In this document: positions 1 through 7,047 of the stretch, in pieces
How positions within the stretch are numbered: the stretch's first letter is position 1
Layout of the letters: the number at the start of each line of letters is the position of its first letter
Assembly (NCBI GenBank): GCA_041180805.1
Contig: JBEGQX010000048.1
Location: 1-9,924 of the forward strand
From: JBEGQX01 sp041180805
GTDB taxonomy: Bacteria; Planctomycetota; Planctomycetia; Gemmatales; Gemmataceae
Length of the DNA stretch: 9,924 nt
Reading direction: 5' to 3'
The notes under the pieces: model-generated
Databases searched by the model: none
Seen by the model: the letters and a program-made list of their open reading frames with translations, nothing else
What the model was told of the DNA's origin: nothing
Made by a program: the position numbers and the translations under genes

Positions 1-332
1 GCGTTTTCCAATGCCTGCTTTGCTGCCAGAAGCCCTAAAAGCTGGGAGGTATCTGTTGCCTCGATGTTATTTGGGGCAATACCGTAATCGCCGGGGTGAA
101 ACTTGATCGGGGATAGAAACCCCCCGGTTTTGCTGTAAACCATGTCCGGCTGTTTCGGGTCGGCATTAAAAAATTCATCGGTATTCCAATGCGAAGCTGG
201 AACATCGGTAATCCCATCTGTGCCGGACTTCACAAAACTCCAGAATTCCTCAAAACCCTGGGACCCCGGAAAAAAACAACCTGTGCCTATGATGGCAATC
301 GGTTCCCTTTGGTTAAACTTCGAATCTTTCAT
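1..332 (-). CDS. Type I polyketide / PUFA synthase, ketosynthase N-terminus (partial, cut by left edge)
   Basis: Only the first 110 residues are in the window. They form the start of a beta-ketoacyl synthase domain of a modular type I synthase: IAIIGTGCFFPG at about residues 12-23, then EEFWSFVKSGTDGI, the VPASHWNTDEFF segment, YSKTGGFLSPIKF, and NIEATDTSQLLGLLAAKQALENA near the edge. Ketosynthases of PfaA-like and related secondary-lipid synthases carry the same blocks in this order. The domain catalyses decarboxylative Claisen condensation of acyl chains with malonyl-ACP. The active-site Cys and His residues, and any acyltransferase, ACP or ketoreductase domains, lie beyond the edge, so the full architecture is unknown. 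The ATG at 332-330 overlaps the TGA of the upstream pfaD-like gene as ATGA, with a G-rich stretch (GGCGGGGG) about 8-12 bases before it, which points to translational coupling. Its pairing with PfaD makes a PfaA-type megasynthase the best guess, but a different iterative PKS is possible. Confidence 0.85.
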   Translation of the reverse strand, partial: MKDSKFNQREPIAIIGTGCFFPGSQGFEEFWSFVKSGTDGITDVPASHWNTDEFFNADPKQPDMVYSKTGGFLSPIKFHPGDYGIAPNNIEATDTSQLLGLLAAKQALEN

Positions 333-1855
333 GCCAGCACCCCCGCCTGGAGATATCCGGCTAATTCCTGTCTGGAAAGTGGCTTGGGGGAATGATTACC
401 CACGATTTCAGAACCCAGAAACGTGCTTATGCGGAACCGGAACAGCTCGCAGGCCCCAAGCATCAGGTTCATCGCAACTTCAGGTGCGCTACGATTTTCA
501 GGTTTCTCCAACCAAGTACCCCTGGTCCATTCATTGAAAGCGCCCATGGCTGGGCCACACCATACCTGATAATCCACCGCTCTTGTCGGCTCACCAGCAT
601 TAGCCCAACGAGAGGACTGACCCAGATACCAGCGGAAAACCAACGCCATCTTGTGCTTCGGATCTGCCTCGGCCCTCCCAACCTGCGATGGATCCCTTTT
701 AAGGAAGAACTCGCGGGTTTGACGCCATATTTCCTGAAAGGGGGCCTTAAAGATTTGCTTTTCCAACTGTTCGCGTTCCGGCCCGTGTATGGATTCCAGA
801 GATTCGTTCTCTTTGTAAGTGTCGTAAAGTTTTTGTGCCCGCATGGCAAACATAGTGCCACGCTTCAGCACCTGAACCTTCACACCCATTTCAAACATAT
901 CCGCCGCAGGTGCCATGGCCACATCCGCCTGCCCTGCTTCTGCCAGCATCTTACGCACAAGGTCACATGACCCGGATTCTCTGCAAGCCTGATTTACAGA
1001 ACCTGTTACAACATAAGCGGCACCCATCATAAATGCTGCCACCACGGAAGCAGGTGTCGCAATTCCACCCGCGGCCCCAACCCTAAGCTTTACGGGATAC
1101 TGAAACTGTTCCTGCAATCTATCCCTTAAAGACATGATGGTTGGCAGCAGGGTAATCGCAGGCCTGTTGTCGGTATGGCCGCCGGAATCAGCTTCTGCGG
1201 TAATATCCTGTGCCACGGGCACCTTGGCCGCCAGGGCGGCCTGCGCATGAGTCAGCTTACCGGTTGCGACAAGTTCCTTGATAAAGCGTTCGGGCGGAGG
1301 GCTAAAAAACCTTGTGGCTACTTCAATTCTCGAAACCTTGGCAACCACCCGGTTTGGGGTGACTATGTTTCCCATGGCATCCTGATGGATACCATGCAAT
1401 CGGTAAGCAATCAAAGGAAGAGTCAGATCCAGGAAGGCAGAAGCCTCAACCAAACGAATCTCTTCGCGAATGTAAAGGTTGGAAATCGCTTCTTCATGGA
1501 GAGGTTCGTTTGGACTATGGATAAGGTTGAAACCAAAAGGCAAAGAACCAAGTGCCGACTTGATGCTCTGGATAGCTGCTGAAACCCTTTCAAGGGAAAG
1601 CCCAGCGGCGCCAAAAAAACCTAGCATTCCAGATTTGGCCATGGAAATGACCAAAGCCTCGGACGCGATACCATTTGCCATGGCACCGGCGAGGTAGTTG
1701 TATTCAAGGCCCAGGTCGACTCGGAAAGACGGGTCACCCAGATCCCGGGGACTGATATTCAGCACCCTGGATCCATCGTGTAAACGCACCCGCCACCTCC
1801 CCCAACTAAAAATCCATTTAAAACCCAGGCTATCCTGCCCCGTTGCGCCATCCAA
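329..1855 (-). CDS. pfaD: PfaD-family enoyl reductase (FMN-dependent, nitronate monooxygenase-like)
   Basis: A 508-residue protein, slightly shorter than typical PfaD (about 540). PfaD proteins are stand-alone FMN-dependent enoyl reductases of the 2-nitropropane dioxygenase TIM-barrel type. They act in trans on the growing acyl chain carried by a Pfa-type synthase. Numbering from the TTG start, the family blocks visible are YLAGAMANGIAS (55-65), GFFGAAGL (79-86), FGFNLIHSPNEP (107-118), VEASAFLDLT (136-145), ITAEADSGGHTDNRP (218-232), VGAAGGIATP (259-268), YVVTGSVNQ (281-289), MAPAADMFEMGV (314-325), VLKRGTMFAMRA (329-340) and KMALVFRWYLGQSSRW (402-417). The glycine-rich GAAGGI and VTGS segments fit the FMN phosphate site of this fold. 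The stop overlaps the following ketosynthase start by 4 bp. The N-terminus is uncertain: the only in-frame start available is TTG at 1855, with no clear ribosome-binding site, while the good ATG at 1890 is out of frame. The product is probably cytoplasmic. Confidence 0.93.
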   Translation of the reverse strand: MDGATGQDSLGFKWIFSWGRWRVRLHDGSRVLNISPRDLGDPSFRVDLGLEYNYLAGAMANGIASEALVISMAKSGMLGFFGAAGLSLERVSAAIQSIKSALGSLPFGFNLIHSPNEPLHEEAISNLYIREEIRLVEASAFLDLTLPLIAYRLHGIHQDAMGNIVTPNRVVAKVSRIEVATRFFSPPPERFIKELVATGKLTHAQAALAAKVPVAQDITAEADSGGHTDNRPAITLLPTIMSLRDRLQEQFQYPVKLRVGAAGGIATPASVVAAFMMGAAYVVTGSVNQACRESGSCDLVRKMLAEAGQADVAMAPAADMFEMGVKVQVLKRGTMFAMRAQKLYDTYKENESLESIHGPEREQLEKQIFKAPFQEIWRQTREFFLKRDPSQVGRAEADPKHKMALVFRWYLGQSSRWANAGEPTRAVDYQVWCGPAMGAFNEWTRGTWLEKPENRSAPEVAMNLMLGACELFRFRISTFLGSEIVGNHSPKPLSRQELAGYLQAGVLA

Positions 1856-1909
1856 TTTGGCTTCTGGCGAACCTTGCCAGAAATATTCATTTTAATGTTC
1901 CTGCCACCA

Positions 1910-1923
1910 GTCTTCCAGAAGAC
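1910..1923. promoter_or_regulatory. 14-bp inverted repeat GTCTTC-CA-GAAGAC before the pfaD leader ribosome-binding site
   Basis: GTCTTCCAGAAGAC has perfect 6-bp arms and a 2-base centre. On the minus strand it ends 7 bp before an AGGA motif (1902-1899), which itself precedes an ATG at 1890. It could be a protein-binding dyad or a small leader hairpin; a 2-base loop would force the innermost pair open. Significance is uncertain. Confidence 0.3.
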
Positions 1924-1938
1924 AATTCCAACAATTCC
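1922..1938. repeat. Short tandem repeat of ACAATTCC
   Basis: ACAATTCC at 1922-1929 is repeated at 1931-1938 with a 9-bp period, and a third partial copy (GCAATTC) lies at 1983-1989. On the minus strand these read GGAATTGT and would be in the 5' untranslated leader of the pfaD transcript if transcription starts near 2013. No function is assigned. Confidence 0.3.
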
Positions 1939-1999
1939 CAAGCAAGGAATGCTGAATACCCGGCAAGAACATCCTTTGTCCGGCAATTCATTCCCAAAA

Positions 2000-2013
2000 T
2001 GACAAAAATGTCA
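2000..2013. promoter_or_regulatory. 14-bp inverted repeat TGACA-N4-TGTCA, candidate operator
   Basis: TGACAAAAATGTCA has perfect 5-bp arms around a 4-base A-rich spacer. On the minus strand it begins 6 bp downstream of the -10-like TATAAA, so it would overlap the transcription start, a usual repressor position. The arms are too short for a strong RNA hairpin. Whether it binds a protein is inference. Confidence 0.35.
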
Positions 2014-2054
2014 CTAAAGTTTATAATTTTAAAGACTTAGGGCGATGCTTTTCC

Positions 2055-2090
2055 ACAAATAAATCACCGAAATCGACAAATAACCATCAC
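2055..2090 (-). repeat. Imperfect direct repeat, 21-bp period, upstream of -10-like element
   Basis: On the plus strand ACAAATAAATCAC (2055-2067) recurs as ACAAATAACCATCAC (2076-2090). The first eight bases and the last five (ATCAC) are identical, and the second copy carries two extra bases. The copies start 21 bp apart, about two helical turns, so a dimeric regulator could bind both on one face. They lie about 30-65 bp upstream of the candidate -10 hexamer, where an activator would sit. Chance similarity in AT-rich DNA remains possible. Confidence 0.35.
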
Positions 2091-2101
2091 AAAAGGTTGG
2101 G

Positions 2102-4657
2102 TTAGACCAGCCCCCATAGACGACGGCATAACCATTCCAAACCAAGAATCATTACAAAGAGGGTCAAAAAGATGGGAAATACCGGCGAGGGCTGGGAAGA
2201 TTTCCAATCCGGGTAGTAACGAACCCCAGTTTTTTCGGTGATCGGGGGTTCTTGGATCATCTTTTGAAGGAATTCCTTGATTTTGTCTCCTTCTTGAAAG
2301 GTTCCGCCCCCCGACTGAGCTAATTTTCTAAGAAATTCATGGTCCGCTTGCCTTCGCGTCATTTCCAAGTCTTCCTCATAAACCACAAATCTGGCGGATG
2401 ATTTACCCTGAACCATGGCACCGCTGGGATCCAATCCCTCGCCTTCTACTTCAATACGGTATTCTCCAGCCTTTTCTGTATCCGCAAAAGATCCCCGATA
2501 TTCATTCCCCCTTTTCAGGATGGAAACCCGGGTGGATTTACCATCCGGCCCGATGACAACCCCTCCAAACTTGGCTTGGTCCAGTTCATTTCCATCCTTA
2601 CCGCGAACAAGTGTCCGAAAACCCAACTCGCCACGCACCGCAACTCTTCTACTGTCTGGAATTACAACCACACTGCCTTCCATTTCCTCCTGCCGGGCAA
2701 GCCAACGAACCATCTGCGCCCAAAAGCGCGCATGCACCTGCTTCGATTCGGGATTTCGAATCCACTTGTAAGTTGTATCGGCGGCAAAAGCCAGTGTTCG
2801 CCCCTTGCCATAATTCTGAGTGACCAGCAACGGGTTCTTTCGGTCCGATTCAGCCAATACCGACGATAAGCCGGGCCTTAAACTGCCTAACTTGGTCTGC
2901 CCATCCAACTCCTTAAGCTTGGCCCAGGCTTGATTGGTTTCCTGGGCTTGATTGGTCACTTTCAAAATATACGAGTATCTTCTCAGCCCATCATCGGTGG
3001 GAACCATTTTCAACGGATTATCAATCTGCCCCTGGGCGTCCAAGAGCACTGGCAAAAGCTTTTCGATGGGAGTACCCTTCCAATCACCATTTCCAAATGA
3101 TTGGTATCCACCCAACATCATAAAACCGGTTCCTTTGTCAAAAACCATCCGTTCGATCTGTTCAAGAATATTGGGCCCCAAGTTGCCAAGTTGAGCGGCA
3201 CTAACATCACCAAATATGATCGCATCGTAATTTCGCTGGTCAAACCGGAACAAATCCCGCACATCGTCATCCGGCTTTTCCAACCCGCGAAGCCAAACGG
3301 GGAAAAGGCTTATTCTGGGGTCTTTGCCAAGCGCATCACAAATGAATTGGGGTTCCCAGGCACGCTGTTTATCCACCAATAACACCCTGGTACCTTCCTT
3401 GACAACCGTAACAAAGGTATCAAGGCGATTGTTCGCCGAGCTTATTTCCCCCACCATTGGTGCAAATTCCCTGCGGTGATCTCCAACTTCAACGGTCACT
3501 TTTATCTCGCCAAGCTTGTCCATGGGCCTATGACGAAGGATGATTTCATTACCTTCCGCATGTTTCAATTGAATGACGTTTGATGGCATATTTGGCGCTT
3601 GTGCCACCTTGTCATCCTGAAAAATCCTGGCATCCACTGGCACTCCATCCAGCAACAACCGAATTCCCACAAAGGCATTTTGAAATCCGGGAGAATTAAG
3701 CACCACCTTCACGCTTATTTCACCACCAATTGGAATCGTTGGCGTTGGCTCTGTAGAGATGGACACCAAAGCCAAATCTGTTTGTCCGGCAGTTGTGGTT
3801 GGCCTACCCATGCCAAAGGCATGCAGATTACAGGATAAATCCCTTAGCCTTTGAGCAAATACCATGGGGGGGAAACGGCCTGTGCCATTGTCCGCGCCAT
3901 CGCTGAACAAAAGCATGCCACGAAACTTCTCATCACTGGAAAGCTTTTCCAGGATGCCTCTTAGCGCATTTCCCGTGTCAGTAACTTTTCCAGCCGGGCT
4001 TGCAGGCACAAGTGGATTGAAATCGGCTGATTCCGAGGCAAAGTGCAGCCATTTAATCTCCGTATCCTGCTTTTCAAGTTGCTTTAGCAATGGCTTGGAT
4101 TCTTCCAGGGTTCTTTGTAAATGATCCCATCGGGAGGATTGGTCGGATTCATCCTGAATGGTCATGCTTTCGGAGGAATCAAGAACCATGTACAGGTTAC
4201 TTCGAACAGTTTTCTTGTCACTAATGGAAATCGAAGGCCTAAGTGCTATAAGCAAAACAAACAGCATGGCAGAAAGACGTAGCAGAAGTATCCAGCCGAT
4301 TCTGCCAACACTGGCGTTGGGGATTCCAACATAGCTCCAGATTGTCAGCCCAATCACCAATGCAGGCAGGGCCACAAACAACAATCCGGCAGAGGCGCGA
4401 AATCCACCCGAAATGCCGGAACTTCCCAGCGCACCTTGCAACAATAACCAGAAAAATGCCAGCAGGGGTAATCCCAGGCCAATTCCAGAAACCACCAATT
4501 TGCCAATCTTGGAACTTTGGTGCTGGTATAACACTGGAACAAAGATCGAAACCATAAGGACTGTGGCTATGGGAAGCACCAGCGCCAGTAATGGAAGTGA
4601 ACCAAGATAGCTGATTGCGGTGGACCAAGGCCAAAGTGGATCCATCACCCATTCCAT
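2102..4657 (-). CDS. Large membrane VWA protein with amidotransferase-like domain
   Basis: An 851-residue protein. The N-terminus has about four hydrophobic segments (roughly residues 15-44, 52-75, 88-110 and 119-140). A von Willebrand A domain follows, with an intact MIDAS motif DSSES at 160-164, a TDTGN segment near 226-230 and LFSDGADN near 250-257. Beta-rich regions (about 300-420) come next, then a segment resembling a class I glutamine amidotransferase fold (about 425-545, with FMMLGGYQSFGNG at 512-524) that lacks a cysteine at the nucleophile elbow. The protein ends in a single membrane helix (about 824-843). The ATG at 4657 is chosen because AAGGAG lies nine bases before it. A longer TTG-started form (4750) would add a polar 31-residue stretch overlapping the upstream gene and is unlikely. 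The partner is the BatA-like protein encoded 40 bp upstream. It is likely a component of a membrane VWA complex whose substrate is unknown. Confidence 0.9.
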   Translation of the reverse strand: MEWVMDPLWPWSTAISYLGSLPLLALVLPIATVLMVSIFVPVLYQHQSSKIGKLVVSGIGLGLPLLAFFWLLLQGALGSSGISGGFRASAGLLFVALPALVIGLTIWSYVGIPNASVGRIGWILLLRLSAMLFVLLIALRPSISISDKKTVRSNLYMVLDSSESMTIQDESDQSSRWDHLQRTLEESKPLLKQLEKQDTEIKWLHFASESADFNPLVPASPAGKVTDTGNALRGILEKLSSDEKFRGMLLFSDGADNGTGRFPPMVFAQRLRDLSCNLHAFGMGRPTTTAGQTDLALVSISTEPTPTIPIGGEISVKVVLNSPGFQNAFVGIRLLLDGVPVDARIFQDDKVAQAPNMPSNVIQLKHAEGNEIILRHRPMDKLGEIKVTVEVGDHRREFAPMVGEISSANNRLDTFVTVVKEGTRVLLVDKQRAWEPQFICDALGKDPRISLFPVWLRGLEKPDDDVRDLFRFDQRNYDAIIFGDVSAAQLGNLGPNILEQIERMVFDKGTGFMMLGGYQSFGNGDWKGTPIEKLLPVLLDAQGQIDNPLKMVPTDDGLRRYSYILKVTNQAQETNQAWAKLKELDGQTKLGSLRPGLSSVLAESDRKNPLLVTQNYGKGRTLAFAADTTYKWIRNPESKQVHARFWAQMVRWLARQEEMEGSVVVIPDSRRVAVRGELGFRTLVRGKDGNELDQAKFGGVVIGPDGKSTRVSILKRGNEYRGSFADTEKAGEYRIEVEGEGLDPSGAMVQGKSSARFVVYEEDLEMTRRQADHEFLRKLAQSGGGTFQEGDKIKEFLQKMIQEPPITEKTGVRYYPDWKSSQPSPVFPIFLTLFVMILGLEWLCRRLWGLV

Positions 4658-4666
4658 GGTTGTGGA

Positions 4667-4672
4667 CTCCTT
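4667..4672 (-). promoter_or_regulatory. Shine-Dalgarno AAGGAG deciding the start of the large VWA gene
   Basis: The minus strand reads AAGGAG, then nine bases, then ATG at 4657-4655. It lies in the 40-bp gap after the stop of the BatA-like gene. No comparable motif supports the alternative TTG at 4750, so this site fixes the shorter start. Confidence 0.7.
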
Positions 4673-4697
4673 AACCGATGACGCTTCCGTTGCCTGA

Positions 4698-6902
4698 TCA
4701 TGCTGGCTGGGTTTCCTTCTTGTAAAACTTGTTCGCAACCAAGCTTTCAAAGGCCAAAAGCACCGGCAACAAAACCAGAAACCATGGCATCAATTCCAAC
4801 GGTGGTTGATAAGTCTGTCGAATTCTTTCCGTAAGATCCGCATTCCTGCCCAAAGGTACCACACAACCCTTACCGAGAATCTTTTCGACTGTTTCCTCAC
4901 CGATCTTATCCAGCAATGTTTCCTCAATGGGAATGTTCATGCTGAAAGATCCAACAACTTTGTCCCTGGCATCCAGAAGCTTGTAATTCCCGGGTTCAAT
5001 AGCCTGACGAACAATCAAAGGTGCCCTGGCCTCTCCCGCCAAAACTAACCCTTCAGAATTTGATATCCCTGGGCCGACAACCTTGAATGGTGGCTTCCAA
5101 TCCGAAGGCGATATATCCAGAACCGCAGGCTGGCCTGATGAAAATTGAAGATCCGGAACCCTTGATTCCCCCGCCAGATATTTGCAGGTGCGGTCCGCTA
5201 GAATCAATCCAAAGGAGGAATCTTTCCAATAGTTGTTCCATGAGCGATTTTTTTCCATTTCCGTGCCGTCAAGAGGTGTGGTGAATTGAATAACTTTCCC
5301 CTCTCCCACACTTTTTTCCATGAAGGCAGGGGATTTGACACCGCCCTCCTCCAGATAATTTCCCAAAACCATGGCATCCGCCAGTGGTTGAACCTTCCAC
5401 CTTCCATTTACAAATGGCATAAGCTCCGGCCTTTTAAAATCAGGGTCGGCAGAGGCAATCCATTCCTTGAATGGTGCCAGCATGGGGTGGGAATAATCAA
5501 ACGCATCAAGGTAGTAGCCTTGTTTGCCTTCCCCCACCTTTTCCAGGGATTGATAACTTCCAGCCAGCAACTTTTGCGCCTCGGCACTTTCATAGGCAGT
5601 GCCTACCAGCGTTCCGGAGGGAATAATCGCAAGCCCGCCACCATTCTTTACAAACGCTTCCAGATTTCCCCAGGCACCTGCCTCGGGTCGGTCAATCTGA
5701 AACATGATAATAGCCCTGTAATTTAAAAGGTCTGTTGTTTTAGCCCCCAAGATAAAGTCCCACGGCTTGATTTCGGTTTGAAAAGCTCCCACAGCATCCA
5801 GCGCCGCCTTGAAAATTCTTGGCTTTTTGGCTTCGGATGCCAGAATAAGAATCCTGGGCTTTTCTCTCATGGAAACAGTTGCATATCGAATATCATTTCC
5901 CGCCCAGGCATCGCTGGAATTGATCTTTGAAACAATCTGAATGAATTCAACACCCGGGACCTGAGGCTTGGGAACTGGTAATTCAAATACCAGTTCCGTG
6001 GATTGATCCTTGGGAACCACCAGAGACTTTTTGTCCGCTATTTTCTTGTCTGCAGGCTGGTCTTCCAACTGGCATTCGACCAGCGATTTATGTTCCATTC
6101 CCACCGATCGAAGGTTAAGTCGTACTTGCATTTTGCCCCCGGGTTCAACCGGAGTGGGCTCCACCAGAACCCTGTCGATAGCTACTTCCGCCGGTTTATC
6201 CTCGCCTACATCGATGTATACCACTGACACATTTTTGGGCACTTGAATACCGGAGTTTGCCATACCATCCCAGGATCGCTGAGTGCGATCCGAAAACACA
6301 AACAGAAATCGAGGCGGGACATCGTCAGAATCCCCCAGACTTTCGAGCAATTTCAGGGCATAATTAACCTGTGATGTGATCGAAGATGATTTGGAGCTTA
6401 TCTTTATCGACTGAAGCTTCTGGTCAATCTGCCTTCTTCCAGGCAACCAATCCTGAATTCCAGCCTTCCCAGACTCTCGCTGGTCTGCAAGATCGACAAT
6501 CGCGACTTTGCTTTCGGGAGACATTTCATCAAGAAATTTAAGAGCTTGCTGGCGGGCCTCATCCAACCTGTTTTTTTCGCCAACTTTATAGTCCATGGAA
6601 GGGCTGTTGTCGAAAATAAACACAGCAGCCACGCGCTGTTCCCTGCCAAAGGAAAAATCACCCATGGAGATCTTGGGCCTCGCAAGGGCTAGGCATAGGA
6701 ACGCTATGGCCAGCATTCTTAAAAGCAGCAAAAGCAAATGCTGCAAGTTCATTCTGCGTTGATTCGTTTGTCTTTTCTGAATCAGAAACCGTATGGCAGG
6801 AAACTTAACAATTTTAGGCTTTTGTCTCATGATGAGATGGAAGACGATGGGCAAACCCATCGCAACCAAGCCAAACAAAATGTAGCCGTGTACAAATCCC
6901 AT
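4698..6902 (-). CDS. BatA-like membrane protein (aerotolerance regulator N-terminal domain plus VWA)
   Basis: A 734-residue protein. Residues 1-78 match the BatA / aerotolerance-regulator N-terminal module: a first membrane helix (FVHGYILFGLVAMGLPIVFHLI), a basic linker with KFPAIRFL and QKRQTNQRRMNLQHLL, and a second helix ending in LALARPKI. A VWA domain follows with MIDAS DNSPS at 98-102 and FVFSDRTQRS at 201-210. The middle (about 345-560) resembles an inactive glutamine-amidotransferase fold, with ILILASEAKKPRI at 351-363 and NGGGLAIIPSG at 420-430. A C-terminal helix (about 704-724, LMPWFLVLLPVLLAFESLV) precedes a basic tail. Family members work with DUF58 and MoxR proteins at the membrane; their biochemical role is poorly settled. 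The ATG at 6902 is fixed by an in-frame TGA three codons upstream, although only a weak GGA precedes it. The gene sits 145 bp after the DUF58 gene and 40 bp before the second VWA gene. Confidence 0.9.
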   Translation of the reverse strand: MGFVHGYILFGLVAMGLPIVFHLIMRQKPKIVKFPAIRFLIQKRQTNQRRMNLQHLLLLLLRMLAIAFLCLALARPKISMGDFSFGREQRVAAVFIFDNSPSMDYKVGEKNRLDEARQQALKFLDEMSPESKVAIVDLADQRESGKAGIQDWLPGRRQIDQKLQSIKISSKSSSITSQVNYALKLLESLGDSDDVPPRFLFVFSDRTQRSWDGMANSGIQVPKNVSVVYIDVGEDKPAEVAIDRVLVEPTPVEPGGKMQVRLNLRSVGMEHKSLVECQLEDQPADKKIADKKSLVVPKDQSTELVFELPVPKPQVPGVEFIQIVSKINSSDAWAGNDIRYATVSMREKPRILILASEAKKPRIFKAALDAVGAFQTEIKPWDFILGAKTTDLLNYRAIIMFQIDRPEAGAWGNLEAFVKNGGGLAIIPSGTLVGTAYESAEAQKLLAGSYQSLEKVGEGKQGYYLDAFDYSHPMLAPFKEWIASADPDFKRPELMPFVNGRWKVQPLADAMVLGNYLEEGGVKSPAFMEKSVGEGKVIQFTTPLDGTEMEKNRSWNNYWKDSSFGLILADRTCKYLAGESRVPDLQFSSGQPAVLDISPSDWKPPFKVVGPGISNSEGLVLAGEARAPLIVRQAIEPGNYKLLDARDKVVGSFSMNIPIEETLLDKIGEETVEKILGKGCVVPLGRNADLTERIRQTYQPPLELMPWFLVLLPVLLAFESLVANKFYKKETQPA

Positions 6903-7047
6903 GATCCATCATCACCCGGGCCAGGGGAGTGCATCCATCACACAGGCACGGCCCCAAATACAATCCTACCCTTAAACTCACACGATTCCCAGCAGTTGCA
7001 AAAGGAATTTTTCACTTACCAGAATTGAAGCAGTGAACAGATACGGG
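6903..7047 (-). other. 145-bp gap inside the DUF58-BatA gene row, no feature seen
   Basis: I found no coding frame, strong hairpin or convincing promoter hexamers here. It is longer than the other spacings in the row (4-bp overlap and 40 bp), so it could hold a weak internal promoter or a processing site, but nothing in the bases demonstrates either. Confidence 0.4.

Larger units (their letters stand above)
1856..2101 (-). promoter_or_regulatory. Intergenic region, probable promoter/operator of the pfaD-ketosynthase genes
   Basis: This is the only stretch of about 250 bp without a recognised gene. On the minus strand it is AT-rich in the middle, with a -10-like TATAAA at 2025-2020 inside an AT run (2020-2035). 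I see no good -35 at normal spacing. Several short repeats surround it and are listed separately. No factor-independent terminator with a U-tract was found for the VWA gene ending at 2102. The repeats flanking the AT-rich core suggest a regulated promoter for the downstream lipid-synthase genes. This is inference from layout only. Confidence 0.4.

Noticed and set aside
392..970. 192-codon open frame on the plus strand
   Set aside because: It lies wholly opposite the PfaD gene, whose protein is strongly conserved; the translation is Cys/His/Arg-rich with no recognisable domain. Treated as an antisense shadow.
1759..1986. 75-codon minus-strand frame containing ATG 1890 with a good AGGA
   Set aside because: The translation (from the ATG: MNISGKVRQKPNWMAQRG...) ends in a low-complexity Gly run and overlaps conserved PfaD sequence in another frame. 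I treat it as part of the pfaD start problem, not a gene.
2091..2101. Possible terminator after the VWA gene (AACC...GGTT)
   Set aside because: The arms are only four bases with no following U-tract, so a terminator cannot be supported.
4655..4750. TTG at 4750 as the start of the large VWA protein
   Set aside because: It would overlap the BatA-like gene by 53 bp and add a polar stretch ahead of the membrane helices; ATG 4657 has a strong AAGGAG at proper spacing.
5286..5726. 146-codon open frame on the plus strand
   Set aside because: Opposite the BatA-like gene; no ribosome-binding site or domain is recognisable, and the minus-strand frame explains the region.
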